NCBI GenBank assembly: GCA_963579905.1
Contig: CAUZIZ010000054.1
Span: 1 to 33,115, forward strand
Direction of reading: 5' to 3'
DNA: 33,115 bases
Source: CAUZIZ01 sp963579905
Lineage (GTDB): Bacteria; Acidobacteriota; UBA6911; RPQK01; JAJDTT01
The stretch's first letter is position 1, and every line of letters starts with the position of its first letter. Shown here piece by piece: positions 1 to 7,077 of the stretch. Below the pieces are notes generated by a model. It ran no database searches, was not told the DNA's origin, and was given only the letters and a program-made list of their open reading frames with translations. A program made the translations under genes and the position numbers.

Positions 1-751
1 ATCTCGCAGTAGCCATTGATGACGGTAAGAAGATTGTTGAAATCATGGGCGATTCCTCCCGCCAACTTAGCAATTGCTTCCATCTTCTGAGCTTGGCGGA
101 GCTGCCCGTAGCTCTTCTCCAGGGCTGCCTCCGCTCGTTTACGTTCGAGTTCGGCACCGGCGCGCGAAGCGAAAAAACGAAGGATGGAGTGGGCGAAAGT
201 CGCCTCTTCCATAGGTTCGTCGTGCATCACGCCCAGGTGTCCCAGAGGCTTGCCGGCCTCGTCGAAAAGAGGAATGGCGAGATAGCTTTCGATACCCAAC
301 TCTTGCAGCAGAGTATCCTTTGGGAAAAGCTTCTGGACGCGTTCAGGGATGTGGATCATCTTCTTGGCAACCACCTCGGCACACGGGGTGTCCTGGGTGT
401 CATATTCGATGTTGTCACTGAAGTCCCTTCCGTTCCACAGGGCAAGCGTCCTTACTCGGTCCTCCCGACCGTCGCAAAGCTCAGTGACAAAGGCGAAGTG
501 GACACGCAGTGCAGCTGCCAGCTGTCGCACCAAGGATCGAATGAAGTCTTGACCGAATCTGTGGGACGTTCCTGCGACCACGAGTCGGAGTGCATCTTCG
601 ATCTGTTTTCGTTCGGCGATGTCCCGGGAGAAGTTGACGAGTCCCTTCCCCGTGACCTTTTCGCCTGTGCTGACTCAAGGGCGGCGATCTGCCGACGCAG
701 CTCTCGCAACTCGTCCAGGAGCTCCAGTCTTGTCTTTTCTTGGTCCTTCAT
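1..751 (-). pseudogene. GAF-domain sensor histidine kinase, frameshifted and cut by the left edge
   Basis: On the minus strand the start at 751 gives a short coiled coil (MKDQEKTRLELLDELRELRR...). At about 655-675 the reading frame changes. The continuing frame carries the tail of a PAS domain (GLVNFSRDIAERKQ), then a GAF-like domain (from about FIRSLVRQLAAALRVHFAFVTE to LAIPLFDEAGKPLGHLGVM), a second coiled coil, and a histidine-kinase H-box (GGIAHDFNNLLTVINGY) with the phospho-acceptor His. The ATPase domain lies beyond position 1. The downstream frame has a stop at 675-677 and no start codon before the GAF domain, so one continuous product needs a frameshift. The body of the PAS domain is absent between coiled coil and PAS tail. 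By family it would autophosphorylate on His and pass phosphate to a response regulator, perhaps one fused C-terminally out of view. It is either a decayed gene or an assembly indel. Confidence 0.8.
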
Positions 752-865
752 TTCACTTGGGCCGTACCCCTTGACCTGCGTTGGTTTCTTCAGGTCGGTC
801 CGAGTTGCAGGAACCGGATCTTCATCGAGCTCGATTCAAACAGAATCACGTGGGAATCCACACTT

Positions 866-906
866 GGCTTGAAGGGAAGTCCAGCGGATGGACTTCCCTT
901 CAAGCC
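866..906. repeat. perfect 17-bp inverted repeat between divergent genes
   Basis: Arms 866-882 and 890-906 are perfectly complementary (GGCTTGAAGGGAAGTCC and its reverse complement) around a 7-nt loop, AGCGGAT. It lies between the minus-strand kinase (start 751) and dnaB (start 955). It has no T-run, and neither gene ends here, so a terminator role is unlikely. It may be a REP-like mobile repeat or a regulatory structure. Confidence 0.85.
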
Positions 907-941
907 CTCCCATTTCCCAAGTAGTAGGACGTCGAGAAGCG

Positions 942-947
942 TATAAT
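942..947 (+). promoter_or_regulatory. -10 box (TATAAT) of dnaB, leaderless arrangement
   Basis: A perfect TATAAT at 942-947 is followed by exactly 7 nt and then the dnaB ATG at 955. Transcription starting at the usual distance would begin on or next to the A of the start codon, giving a leaderless mRNA. There is no Shine-Dalgarno sequence, which fits. No good -35 box is visible at 17-18 nt. Confidence 0.6.
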
Positions 948-954
948 CGCTAGT

Positions 955-2307
955 ATGAATCCCGAGATGAGTCTTGAAAAGACCCTTCCTCACAGCGCCG
1001 AAGCCGAGCGAGCCGTCCTGGGTGCGATTCTACTGGACAACGACATCTTCGACCAGGCAACCGAAATGCTGAAGTCGGATGATTTCTACGTCGAAGGTCA
1101 CCGCACGATTTACTCCATTATGCTCGCGCTGGCCACCGGTTCCAAAGCTATAGATTCGTTGACGTTAAGGGAGGAACTCCAGAGGGGTGGTTCACTGGAG
1201 GCAGTAGGAGGTGTTGTCTACATTGCCTCGCTCCTGGACGGAGTCCCTCGCGTTGCCAATGTGGAGCACTACGCCAACATCATCAGGGAAAAGTCTTTGC
1301 TGCGGAGGCTGGTCCATTCGGCAAACGAGATACTGATCCGAAGCTTTTCCGATGAAGAGGATCCCGGCCATCTGTTGGAAGCGGCGGAGAAGGCAATCTT
1401 CGAAATCGGACAGGAGAAGGTCCGGGGAGGCTTCGTCGAGCTGCCAGAAATCCTGGCCGCCACCTACAAGCATATTGAAGCCATTCATGAGCGTAAGGAG
1501 CTCGTGACCGGTTTGCCTACCGGTTTCACGGAACTGGACCAGTTGCTGTCGGGGCTTCAGCCTTCCGATCTGATTATCATTGCCGCTCGTCCTGGGCTGG
1601 GTAAGACCAGCCTGGCACTGAACATTGCGCAACACCTCGCGGTCCGAGAGAAAAAGGTAATGGGTATTTTCAGCCTCGAAATGTCGGCGCACCAGTTGGG
1701 GATGCGACTTCTTTGCTCGGAGGCTCGAGTGGATGGCCATAAGATGCGCTCCGGCTATCTTTCCAAGGAAGATTGGAAGGCATTGGCCCAAGCCACTAGT
1801 CGTCTTTCCCAGGTTCAGATGTTCATCGATGATACCCCTGGCGTCACAATTCTGGAAATGCGTTCCAAGGCCAGGAGACTGAAGGCGCAGCACGGCCTGG
1901 ATCTGCTGATTGTGGACTACCTTCAGCTCATGTCCGGCACATCCGGCGGTCGTCGGGCCGAGAACCGGCAGCAGGAAATCTCCGTCATCAGTCGGTCCCT
2001 CAAGGGGTTGGCCAAGGAACTCGACCTTCCCTTGATTGCGTTATCGCAGCTGAGCCGAGCTCCGGAGCAGAGACGTGGAGATCACAAACCTCAGCTTTCC
2101 GATCTCAGGGAATCCGGGTCGATTGAACAAGATGCAGATGTGGTGCTCTTCATCTATCGACAGGATCTATACAAGAGAGAAGAAGATCTGGAGGAGGAGG
2201 ACAGTTATGCCCAGATCATCATCGGGAAGCAACGCAACGGCCCCACCGGTACCGTGAAGCTGGCCTTCGTCGATCAGTGGACCCGGTTTGAGAATCCCCC
2301 TTTGTAG
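955..2307 (+). CDS. dnaB: replicative DNA helicase DnaB
   Basis: A 450-aa protein of normal family length. The N-terminal DnaB domain (PHSAEAERAVLGAILLDND, residues about 12-30) binds primase and forms the collar. The C-terminal RecA-like motor has Walker A (ARPGLGKTS, about 211-219), Walker B (LLIVDYLQLM, about 312-321) and the conserved SRSLKGLAKELDLPLIALSQLSR segment. It unwinds DNA ahead of the replisome using ATP. No intein is present. The start at 955 gives the typical N-terminus and sits 7 nt after a TATAAT box. The gene is intact and ends in TAG, followed at once by a MITE-like element. Confidence 0.97.
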   Translation: MNPEMSLEKTLPHSAEAERAVLGAILLDNDIFDQATEMLKSDDFYVEGHRTIYSIMLALATGSKAIDSLTLREELQRGGSLEAVGGVVYIASLLDGVPRVANVEHYANIIREKSLLRRLVHSANEILIRSFSDEEDPGHLLEAAEKAIFEIGQEKVRGGFVELPEILAATYKHIEAIHERKELVTGLPTGFTELDQLLSGLQPSDLIIIAARPGLGKTSLALNIAQHLAVREKKVMGIFSLEMSAHQLGMRLLCSEARVDGHKMRSGYLSKEDWKALAQATSRLSQVQMFIDDTPGVTILEMRSKARRLKAQHGLDLLIVDYLQLMSGTSGGRRAENRQQEISVISRSLKGLAKELDLPLIALSQLSRAPEQRRGDHKPQLSDLRESGSIEQDADVVLFIYRQDLYKREEDLEEEDSYAQIIIGKQRNGPTGTVKLAFVDQWTRFENPPL

Positions 2308-2315
2308 GGAATCGC

Positions 2316-2502
2316 TAAGGGTCTGCGCAAAAATAACTTGGCATTCTGGCATCTCATCTTCACACCATCTTCGGCCGCTCCTCAATCGCGAAATCCTCAA
2401 CGTAGACCCAGCTACGCCTGCGGTTTCGCTCAATCGTTCGCGGCCAAATCTGGTGCAAATCTGAGCGCCAATTCTACCAAGTTATTCTTGCGCAGACCCT
2501 AA
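2316..2502. mobile_element. MITE-like element with 24-nt terminal inverted repeats and a TAA target duplication
   Basis: The ends at 2318-2341 and 2477-2500 are inverted repeats over 24 nt with one mismatch (consensus starts GGGTCTGCGCAA). TAA flanks the element on both sides (2316-2318 and 2500-2502). The roughly 180-bp interior has no credible gene. GGG ends with a 3-bp TNA-type duplication are typical of IS5-group transposition, so this is probably a non-autonomous derivative; the family assignment is inference. The right-hand TAA copy, read on the minus strand, supplies the first two bases of the TAG stop of the neighbouring gene. Confidence 0.8.
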
Positions 2503-3155
2503 AAGGGTGCGCTGGCCTCGTTCCCGTCCGAGAGAAGAAGCTGCCCCGAGAGCTTTCGTCCCGACTTCTTGCTTCTTAGGTAGAAGAACCCTTCGACACT
2601 CTCTCCGGCTGGAATCGTATGGGGTTGGATCTCGTATTCCTCCAGAAGAGCCCTCACCTTTTGGGCTGCTCCGACGACTACGACTCCTGGCTGGGAGTCC
2701 CTCCCCAGGTCAACTGAGCGCTCAGTCCCACGGGTGCCACGGCTGTAGCGAGGGTCCTGAGGGGATCTCCCCTGCGAGTAGATCCCTCCCTGGGTGCTCA
2801 GCTGGCCTGTTCGATGGTACTTCATGATCTTGGGCGTGATATCGGTTGACCGTGCTCGCTTGATCCGCTTTTTCTTATGGTTATTGGCTTCCATCACTTC
2901 TGGATCAATGTGGAAGCTGGCGGACGAATCGTTGCGAACGACGACGCCGAGAATAGCGAAACCCTCCTGAAGGACCTGAAAAGGAAAGCCCCGCGGAAGG
3001 TCTTTCTTACGAAGGGAGGTGACCTCGACAAAGACACCACTGGTCAACTCAATTTCAGCGGCCCGGACAACTCTTGGAAAAGGAAGGCCAAGCACTAAGA
3101 CTGCCGTCAGTACGAAAGCACTTGGGAAAACGAGTTGAGTCAGTTTCAAAATCAA
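2499..3155 (-). CDS. secreted hypothetical protein
   Basis: A 218-aa protein not assigned to a family. The N-terminus has a signal peptide (hydrophobic run PSAFVLTAVLVLGLPF, cleavage probably after VVRAA). The mature part begins with a probable beta-rich domain (EIELTSGVFVEVTSLRKKDLPRGFPFQV), has a basic and low-complexity middle (HKKKRIKRARS, then SQGRSPQDPRYSRGTRG), and ends with a strand-rich segment (PAGESVEGFFYLRSKKSGRKLSGQLLL). The start is a TTG with a GGAG Shine-Dalgarno about 8 nt upstream. The final codon abuts the MITE-like element, so the original C-terminus may have been changed by the insertion. It converges on dnaB and is divergent from radA. It is probably envelope-associated. 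Confidence 0.6.
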   Translation of the reverse strand: MILKLTQLVFPSAFVLTAVLVLGLPFPRVVRAAEIELTSGVFVEVTSLRKKDLPRGFPFQVLQEGFAILGVVVRNDSSASFHIDPEVMEANNHKKKRIKRARSTDITPKIMKYHRTGQLSTQGGIYSQGRSPQDPRYSRGTRGTERSVDLGRDSQPGVVVVGAAQKVRALLEEYEIQPHTIPAGESVEGFFYLRSKKSGRKLSGQLLLSDGNEASAPF

Positions 3156-3311
3156 GATCTAACTCCACCACTCATAGAACGCGGATAAGTTCAGTTTAAC
3201 AGAATCTCAAGAAGACAGATGACGGTCTGTCGAGGTGTTCCGGTCGCAATTTTGGGGCTTGGAAACCCTGGGATCGGGGAGTTGCTTGCTTAAGCAGACA
3301 CCCCTTCGCGC

Positions 3312-3317
3312 TACAAT
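3312..3317 (+). promoter_or_regulatory. -10 box (TACAAT) of the radA-ispD-ispF-suhB cluster
   Basis: TACAAT at 3312-3317 is 6 nt before the GTG at 3324, the same geometry as at dnaB, and again there is no Shine-Dalgarno. A weak -35-like TTAAGC lies 16 nt upstream. A leaderless mRNA beginning at or near GTG 3324 is inferred. Confidence 0.55.
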
Positions 3318-3323
3318 GTGAAC

Positions 3324-4715
3324 GTGGCTTCACCCTCGCTCAAGGCACTGTATGTTTGCCAATCCTGCGGCTTGAGGAGTCCCAAATGGCTGGGCCGGTG
3401 TCCGGGTTGTGGGGAGTGGGACGCCCTCTCAGAAGAGCGATCCCAGAGCCGACCGACCGCGGTGGCGGGCGCTCCTTTGCACGCTTATCCTGAGATTGAC
3501 AAGGACGACTTCAGTCGCATCCCCAGCCTCAATTCAGAGTTCGACCGAGTGCTTGGCGGCGGCATGGTTCCCGGATCCCTCATTCTGCTGGGCGGTGAAC
3601 CCGGAATCGGCAAGTCCACCCTGCTACTGCAAGTTGCCGAGAATCTGTCGCAGCAGAGCCTGCCAGTTCTCTACGTGGCTGGTGAGGAATCAGCCCAGCA
3701 GATCAGACTGCGCGGAGATCGGCTTGGAATCAAGGGAACCCATCTCTACCTGGTGGCGGAGACCTGCCTGGAGCGGGTGCTGGAGCAGAAGGAGATCCTG
3801 AAGCCAGCGGCGCTGATCATCGATTCCATTCAAACTCTCTACAGCCAGAACCTGGAGTCGATCCCGGGCAGTATCGGGCAGATTCGCGAGTGTGCCTCGA
3901 AGTTACTGACGTTTGCCAAGAGCTCGGGTGTCCCGGTCTTGCTGATTGGGCACATTACCAAGGATGGGGCCCTGGCCGGTCCCAAAGCTCTCGAGCACAT
4001 CGTAGACGTGGTGCTCTATTTCGAAGGGGAGCGACACCGGAACGAGAAGATCGTGCGAACCGTCAAGAACCGGTTCGGGCCGGCCAACGAGCTCGGAATA
4101 TTCGAAATGTCGGGGCGAGGCCTTCTCTGTGTCGACAATCCCTCTCAACTATTCTTGTCCGAACGTGCGGAGCAGGTCTCGGGGTCCGCGGTCACCTGTG
4201 CCATGGAGGGCTCCCGGCCTGTCCTGGTCGAGATCCAGGCGTTGGTCAGTCAGAGTCACTTCAGCTCCGCCCGCCGTGTCACCAATGGAGTGGACTCGAG
4301 CCGGGTGTCGCTGCTGTTGGCCATGTTGGAGAAGCGTCTTGGCCTGCATCTCCTGGGAAGTGACGTTTACGTGAACGTCGCCGGAGGACTCTCCCTGACA
4401 GAACCAGGGGTGGACCTGGCGATTCTTGCTGCCATAATGTCCAGTTTCCGAGATCGTCCACTTCCCGGGAATACCGTGGTTTTTGGCGAAGTAGGGCTGG
4501 CGGGAGAGATCAGGGCGGTTGGTTTCCCCTATAGCCGCGTCAAGGAAGCTTTCAATCTGGGCTTTGAAACGGCGATCCTGCCCAAGAAAAATCTTCCTCT
4601 AAACGAGTCCCTGGAAAGCTTTTCACTGGTTGGAGTTTCTTCAGTCGGGGAATGCCTCGGGCATCTGGACGGAGCAGCGACAAGAGCCGGAATCAACGAC
4701 GGCGAGGATAGGTGA
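3324..4715 (+). CDS. radA: DNA repair protein RadA (Sms)
   Basis: RadA is an ATP-dependent DNA-binding protein that processes recombination intermediates. The N-terminal zinc finger has four cysteines (CQSCG...CPGCGEW, about residues 12-32). It is followed by a RecA-like core with Walker A (GEPGIGKS, about 91-98), the RadA-specific KNRFG motif (around residue 250), and a C-terminal Lon-protease-like domain (SDVYVNVAGGLSLTEPGVDLAILAAI...VVFGEVGLAGEIRAV). Length is normal, about 463 aa. A GTG at 3318 is in the same frame, but it would lie upstream of the transcript start implied by the TACAAT box, so 3324 is preferred. The stop TGA at 4713-4715 is 7 nt before the probable ispD start. Intact. 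Confidence 0.95.
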   Translation: MASPSLKALYVCQSCGLRSPKWLGRCPGCGEWDALSEERSQSRPTAVAGAPLHAYPEIDKDDFSRIPSLNSEFDRVLGGGMVPGSLILLGGEPGIGKSTLLLQVAENLSQQSLPVLYVAGEESAQQIRLRGDRLGIKGTHLYLVAETCLERVLEQKEILKPAALIIDSIQTLYSQNLESIPGSIGQIRECASKLLTFAKSSGVPVLLIGHITKDGALAGPKALEHIVDVVLYFEGERHRNEKIVRTVKNRFGPANELGIFEMSGRGLLCVDNPSQLFLSERAEQVSGSAVTCAMEGSRPVLVEIQALVSQSHFSSARRVTNGVDSSRVSLLLAMLEKRLGLHLLGSDVYVNVAGGLSLTEPGVDLAILAAIMSSFRDRPLPGNTVVFGEVGLAGEIRAVGFPYSRVKEAFNLGFETAILPKKNLPLNESLESFSLVGVSSVGECLGHLDGAATRAGINDGEDR

Positions 4716-4722
4716 GGCGGCT

Positions 4723-5364
4723 TTGATCGGACTTATCCTGGCGGCCGCCGGCGCCGGCAGCCGCTTCGGTGGGGACATTCCCAAGCAGTTCAGCAGCATG
4801 AGTGGTAAACCCCTCTACTTACATGCGTTGGAGCCATTTGTGGAATTCTTAGACGAAGCCGTAATGGTAGTCTCCGAGGCGTGGAAAGATAGGGTTGAGG
4901 AGCAGATCCAATTGCTTCCCTACCGGGGGAAACTGCTGTTGCAGACCGGGGGGCCGGAGCGTCAGGACTCAGTGTACCGAGGGCTGAGCCGGCTCTCGGA
5001 TTCGATCCAGATCGTATTGGTCCACGATGCTGCTCGACCGTTTGTTTCTCAGGGCCTGATCGCCCGTGTCGTGGAGCAGACACGGCAGGGCGGCGCCTGT
5101 GTGCCCGCATTGCCGCCCCGTGATACGGTCAAGGAGGTTGATTTCCTGAAGGTGCTCAGGACCCTGGATCGTCGTCGCCTGAGATTGGCTCAGACACCGC
5201 AGGGATTCGAGATTAACCTCCTGAGGCGAGCCCTGGAGCAGGCTCAGAAGGAAGACTTTTACGGTACCGACGAGGCTTCCCTGGTAGAGCGCTTGGGTGC
5301 TCCGGTTTACGTGGTTGCTGGGGAGCCGGAGAACATCAAAGTGACCTGGAAGGAAGATCTGTGA
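4723..5364 (+). CDS. ispD: 2-C-methyl-D-erythritol 4-phosphate cytidylyltransferase
   Basis: This is the third enzyme of the MEP isoprenoid pathway, joining CTP and MEP to give CDP-ME. Visible motifs are the nucleotide-binding loop (LILAAAGAGSRFGGDIPKQF), the VHDAARPFV segment, RRLRLAQTPQGF, GTDEASLVERLG and a C-terminal ENIKVTWKEDL. The TTG start at 4723 is chosen because GGTGAGG lies just upstream at 4711-4717 and because the first beta strand follows directly. An in-frame ATG at 4630 would add 31 residues without family similarity, inside radA. The product is about 213 aa. It lies between radA and ispF, which supports co-transcription. Confidence 0.93.
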   Translation: MIGLILAAAGAGSRFGGDIPKQFSSMSGKPLYLHALEPFVEFLDEAVMVVSEAWKDRVEEQIQLLPYRGKLLLQTGGPERQDSVYRGLSRLSDSIQIVLVHDAARPFVSQGLIARVVEQTRQGGACVPALPPRDTVKEVDFLKVLRTLDRRRLRLAQTPQGFEINLLRRALEQAQKEDFYGTDEASLVERLGAPVYVVAGEPENIKVTWKEDL

Positions 5365-5380
5365 ATCGGACAGGTTGGGC

Positions 5381-5875
5381 GTGGGCGTAGAGAGCACTTT
5401 CCGGATTGGTCTGGGTTACGACTTCCACGCCTTCGAAGAAGGTAGGGAACTCGTGCTGGGAGGCGTGCGGATACCGTATGATCGTGGCCTGATCGGTCAT
5501 TCAGATGCGGACGCCCTTACCCATGCTGTGGCGGACGCCTTGTTAGGAGCCGCGGGTCTCAAGGACATCGGAACCTATTTTCCTGATAGTGATCCACAAT
5601 ACCGGGGCATCAGTAGCTTGCTGCTTCTGGAAAAGGTCTGCCGGCTGATTCGGGGAAAGAACTATCGGGTCGGCAATATCGACGCCACTATCCTTGCCGA
5701 GGCACCGAAGATTCAGCCCCACGTAGAAGCCATCAAGGTGAGTCTGGGACGGGTCCTTTACTTGAAGCCGGAGCAGATTGGTTTGAAGGCGACTACCATG
5801 GAGGGTCGAGGACCCGTGGGTCGAGGAGAAGGGTTGGCTGTGCATGCGGTTGCCCTATTGATGAGAGATGGATAG
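5381..5875 (+). CDS. ispF: 2-C-methyl-D-erythritol 2,4-cyclodiphosphate synthase
   Basis: IspF cyclises CDP-ME 2-phosphate to MEcPP in the MEP pathway. The sequence shows the metal-binding GYDFHAF, HSDADALTHAVADALLGA with its zinc-site His, TYFPDSDP, and the C-terminal ATTMEGRGPVGRGEGLAVHAVALL signature. The GTG at 5381 has AGG 6 nt upstream and gives an N-terminus close to the family norm; a TTG at 5375 is possible. Length is about 164 aa, as usual. The stop overlaps the first codons of the next gene by 8 nt if that gene starts at 5868. Confidence 0.95.
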   Translation: MGVESTFRIGLGYDFHAFEEGRELVLGGVRIPYDRGLIGHSDADALTHAVADALLGAAGLKDIGTYFPDSDPQYRGISSLLLLEKVCRLIRGKNYRVGNIDATILAEAPKIQPHVEAIKVSLGRVLYLKPEQIGLKATTMEGRGPVGRGEGLAVHAVALLMRDG

Positions 5876-6659
5876 GAGCCTGATGAGTTCGCAAGCCGAG
5901 ACCGCTCTGACCGTAGCAAAAAGGGCGGCGCTTCAAGCTGGAAGCCTTCTGCTGGATTTCCTGAAGACGGATTTTCAGGTATCCAAGAAGGGACCGACCA
6001 ACTTGGTGACGGAGATCGATTTGCGGGCAGAGGCCATGATCATCGAGCTCATCGAGCGCCACTTCCCAGATCATTCTGTCTTGTCGGAAGAGCGAGACGA
6101 AAAGGTGGGGACTGCGGCCTACCGTTGGATCATTGATCCTATCGATGGAACCACCAATTACGCCCACGGCTATCCCTGTTTTTGTGTCTCGATCGCCCAG
6201 GAGATCGAAGGCCTTGTGCAGCTTGGCGTCGTCTATGATCCCATCGCTAATGAGCTTTTCTGGGCCGAGCGCAACCAGGGAGCGCATCTGAACGATGGGC
6301 CGATCAGGGTCTCTGAGGTGGGAGAGCCCATTGAGAGTCTTGTTGCCACGGGTTTCCCGTACGATCCCGAAGAGAGAGACCGTAACCTCGAACTGTTCGC
6401 ACGAGTGACGAGGAATGTCCGAGGCGTAAGGCGCGACGGATCAGCCGCTCTCGACCTCTGTTACGTCGCTTGCGGCCGTTTCGATGGGTTTTGGGAGATC
6501 AGCCTGAACCCCTGGGACGTGGCAGCAGGACAGCTGATCATCGAAGAGGCGGGCGGCAGGGTGACAAGATTCGATCAATCCCCCTGCGGGATCGAGGGCA
6601 GTGAGGTGCTCGCGAGTAACGGCAAGATGCACGGTGCTCTCTCGGAGCTGCTCAGCTGA
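5868..6659 (+). CDS. suhB: inositol monophosphatase family protein (SuhB-like)
   Basis: A 263-aa Mg-dependent phosphatase of the inositol monophosphatase family. It shows the first metal-site glutamate (SVLSEERDEK), the core motif WIIDPIDGTTNYAHGYPCFCVSIA, the substrate region DGSAALDLCYVACGRFDGFWE and the second metal motif LNPWDVAAGQLIIEEAGG. The substrate could be inositol 1-phosphate or a related sugar phosphate; the gene name rests on family only. An alternative ATG at 5883 has AGGAG at 5874-5878 but a short spacer. The 8-nt overlap with ispF indicates translational coupling and puts it last in the cluster. Intact. Confidence 0.9.
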   Translation: MDRSLMSSQAETALTVAKRAALQAGSLLLDFLKTDFQVSKKGPTNLVTEIDLRAEAMIIELIERHFPDHSVLSEERDEKVGTAAYRWIIDPIDGTTNYAHGYPCFCVSIAQEIEGLVQLGVVYDPIANELFWAERNQGAHLNDGPIRVSEVGEPIESLVATGFPYDPEERDRNLELFARVTRNVRGVRRDGSAALDLCYVACGRFDGFWEISLNPWDVAAGQLIIEEAGGRVTRFDQSPCGIEGSEVLASNGKMHGALSELLS

Positions 6660-6676
6660 AACTTCGGAAGTCGAAG

Positions 6677-6880
6677 GTACAAGATACAAGATACAAGATA
6701 CAAACAAGCTCCAAATCACAAGCATCAAGTTCCAAATGATCGCCCATCATCACGTTCGGAGATCCGACAGAGCCGCGAACGACTTGAGCCGTTAGCAACA
6801 TGAGGCCAAGTTCCGAGGAAAGAGCTGGACAACAGCACGATATCGCCTATCCTCGACCAAAGTTTCGTTCTCGAATTGGC
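6677..6880 (+). repeat. dispersed repeat family, copy 1
   Basis: The segment begins with three tandem ACAAGAT heptamers (6679-6699). It continues with CAAGCTCCAAATCACAAGC, GATCCGACAGAGCCGCGAAC, GTTAGCAACATGAGGCCAAG and CACGATATCGCCTATCCTCG, ending near TTTCGTTCTCGAATTGG. The same series of blocks recurs at 31801-32021 (same strand) and, in part and inverted, at 25450-25582. Copy 1 lacks about 19 bp (CTTCCCCACGCAGTGACG region) present in the other two. The rest of the 6660-7077 gap shows no credible gene. Confidence 0.85.
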
Positions 6881-7077
6881 AGCACCTCCGAGTGACACAT
6901 GCCTAAGCCCTGACGCACCACGAGCCAAAACCGTCGGCAACCCAGCCCGCACCCACCCCGACCACCGCCGCACGTACTCGCCAAGCCGGGAGGAGTCCAA
7001 TGGCTCCCCAGGCCCTTGCTCATGAAGCCGGAGATCTCACGATCGCCGTGATACTTGGAGAAGGGCAGGCTAGGAAC

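Noticed and set aside
45..872. Long plus-strand open frame (275 codons)
   Set aside because: It is antisense to the histidine kinase. The minus frame gives GAF and H-box motifs, while the plus frame has low-complexity Ser-rich sequence.
6441..6728. Minus-strand frame starting MMLVIWSLFVSCILYL
   Set aside because: Its start is translated repeat DNA. The same peptide start occurs at 31847 in the other repeat copy, and the rest is antisense to suhB.
6884..7077. Possible small gene on the minus strand after the symporter (PLDSSRLGEYVRRWSGWV...)
   Set aside because: It has no ribosome binding site, no recognisable family and stops nearby. There is not enough support.
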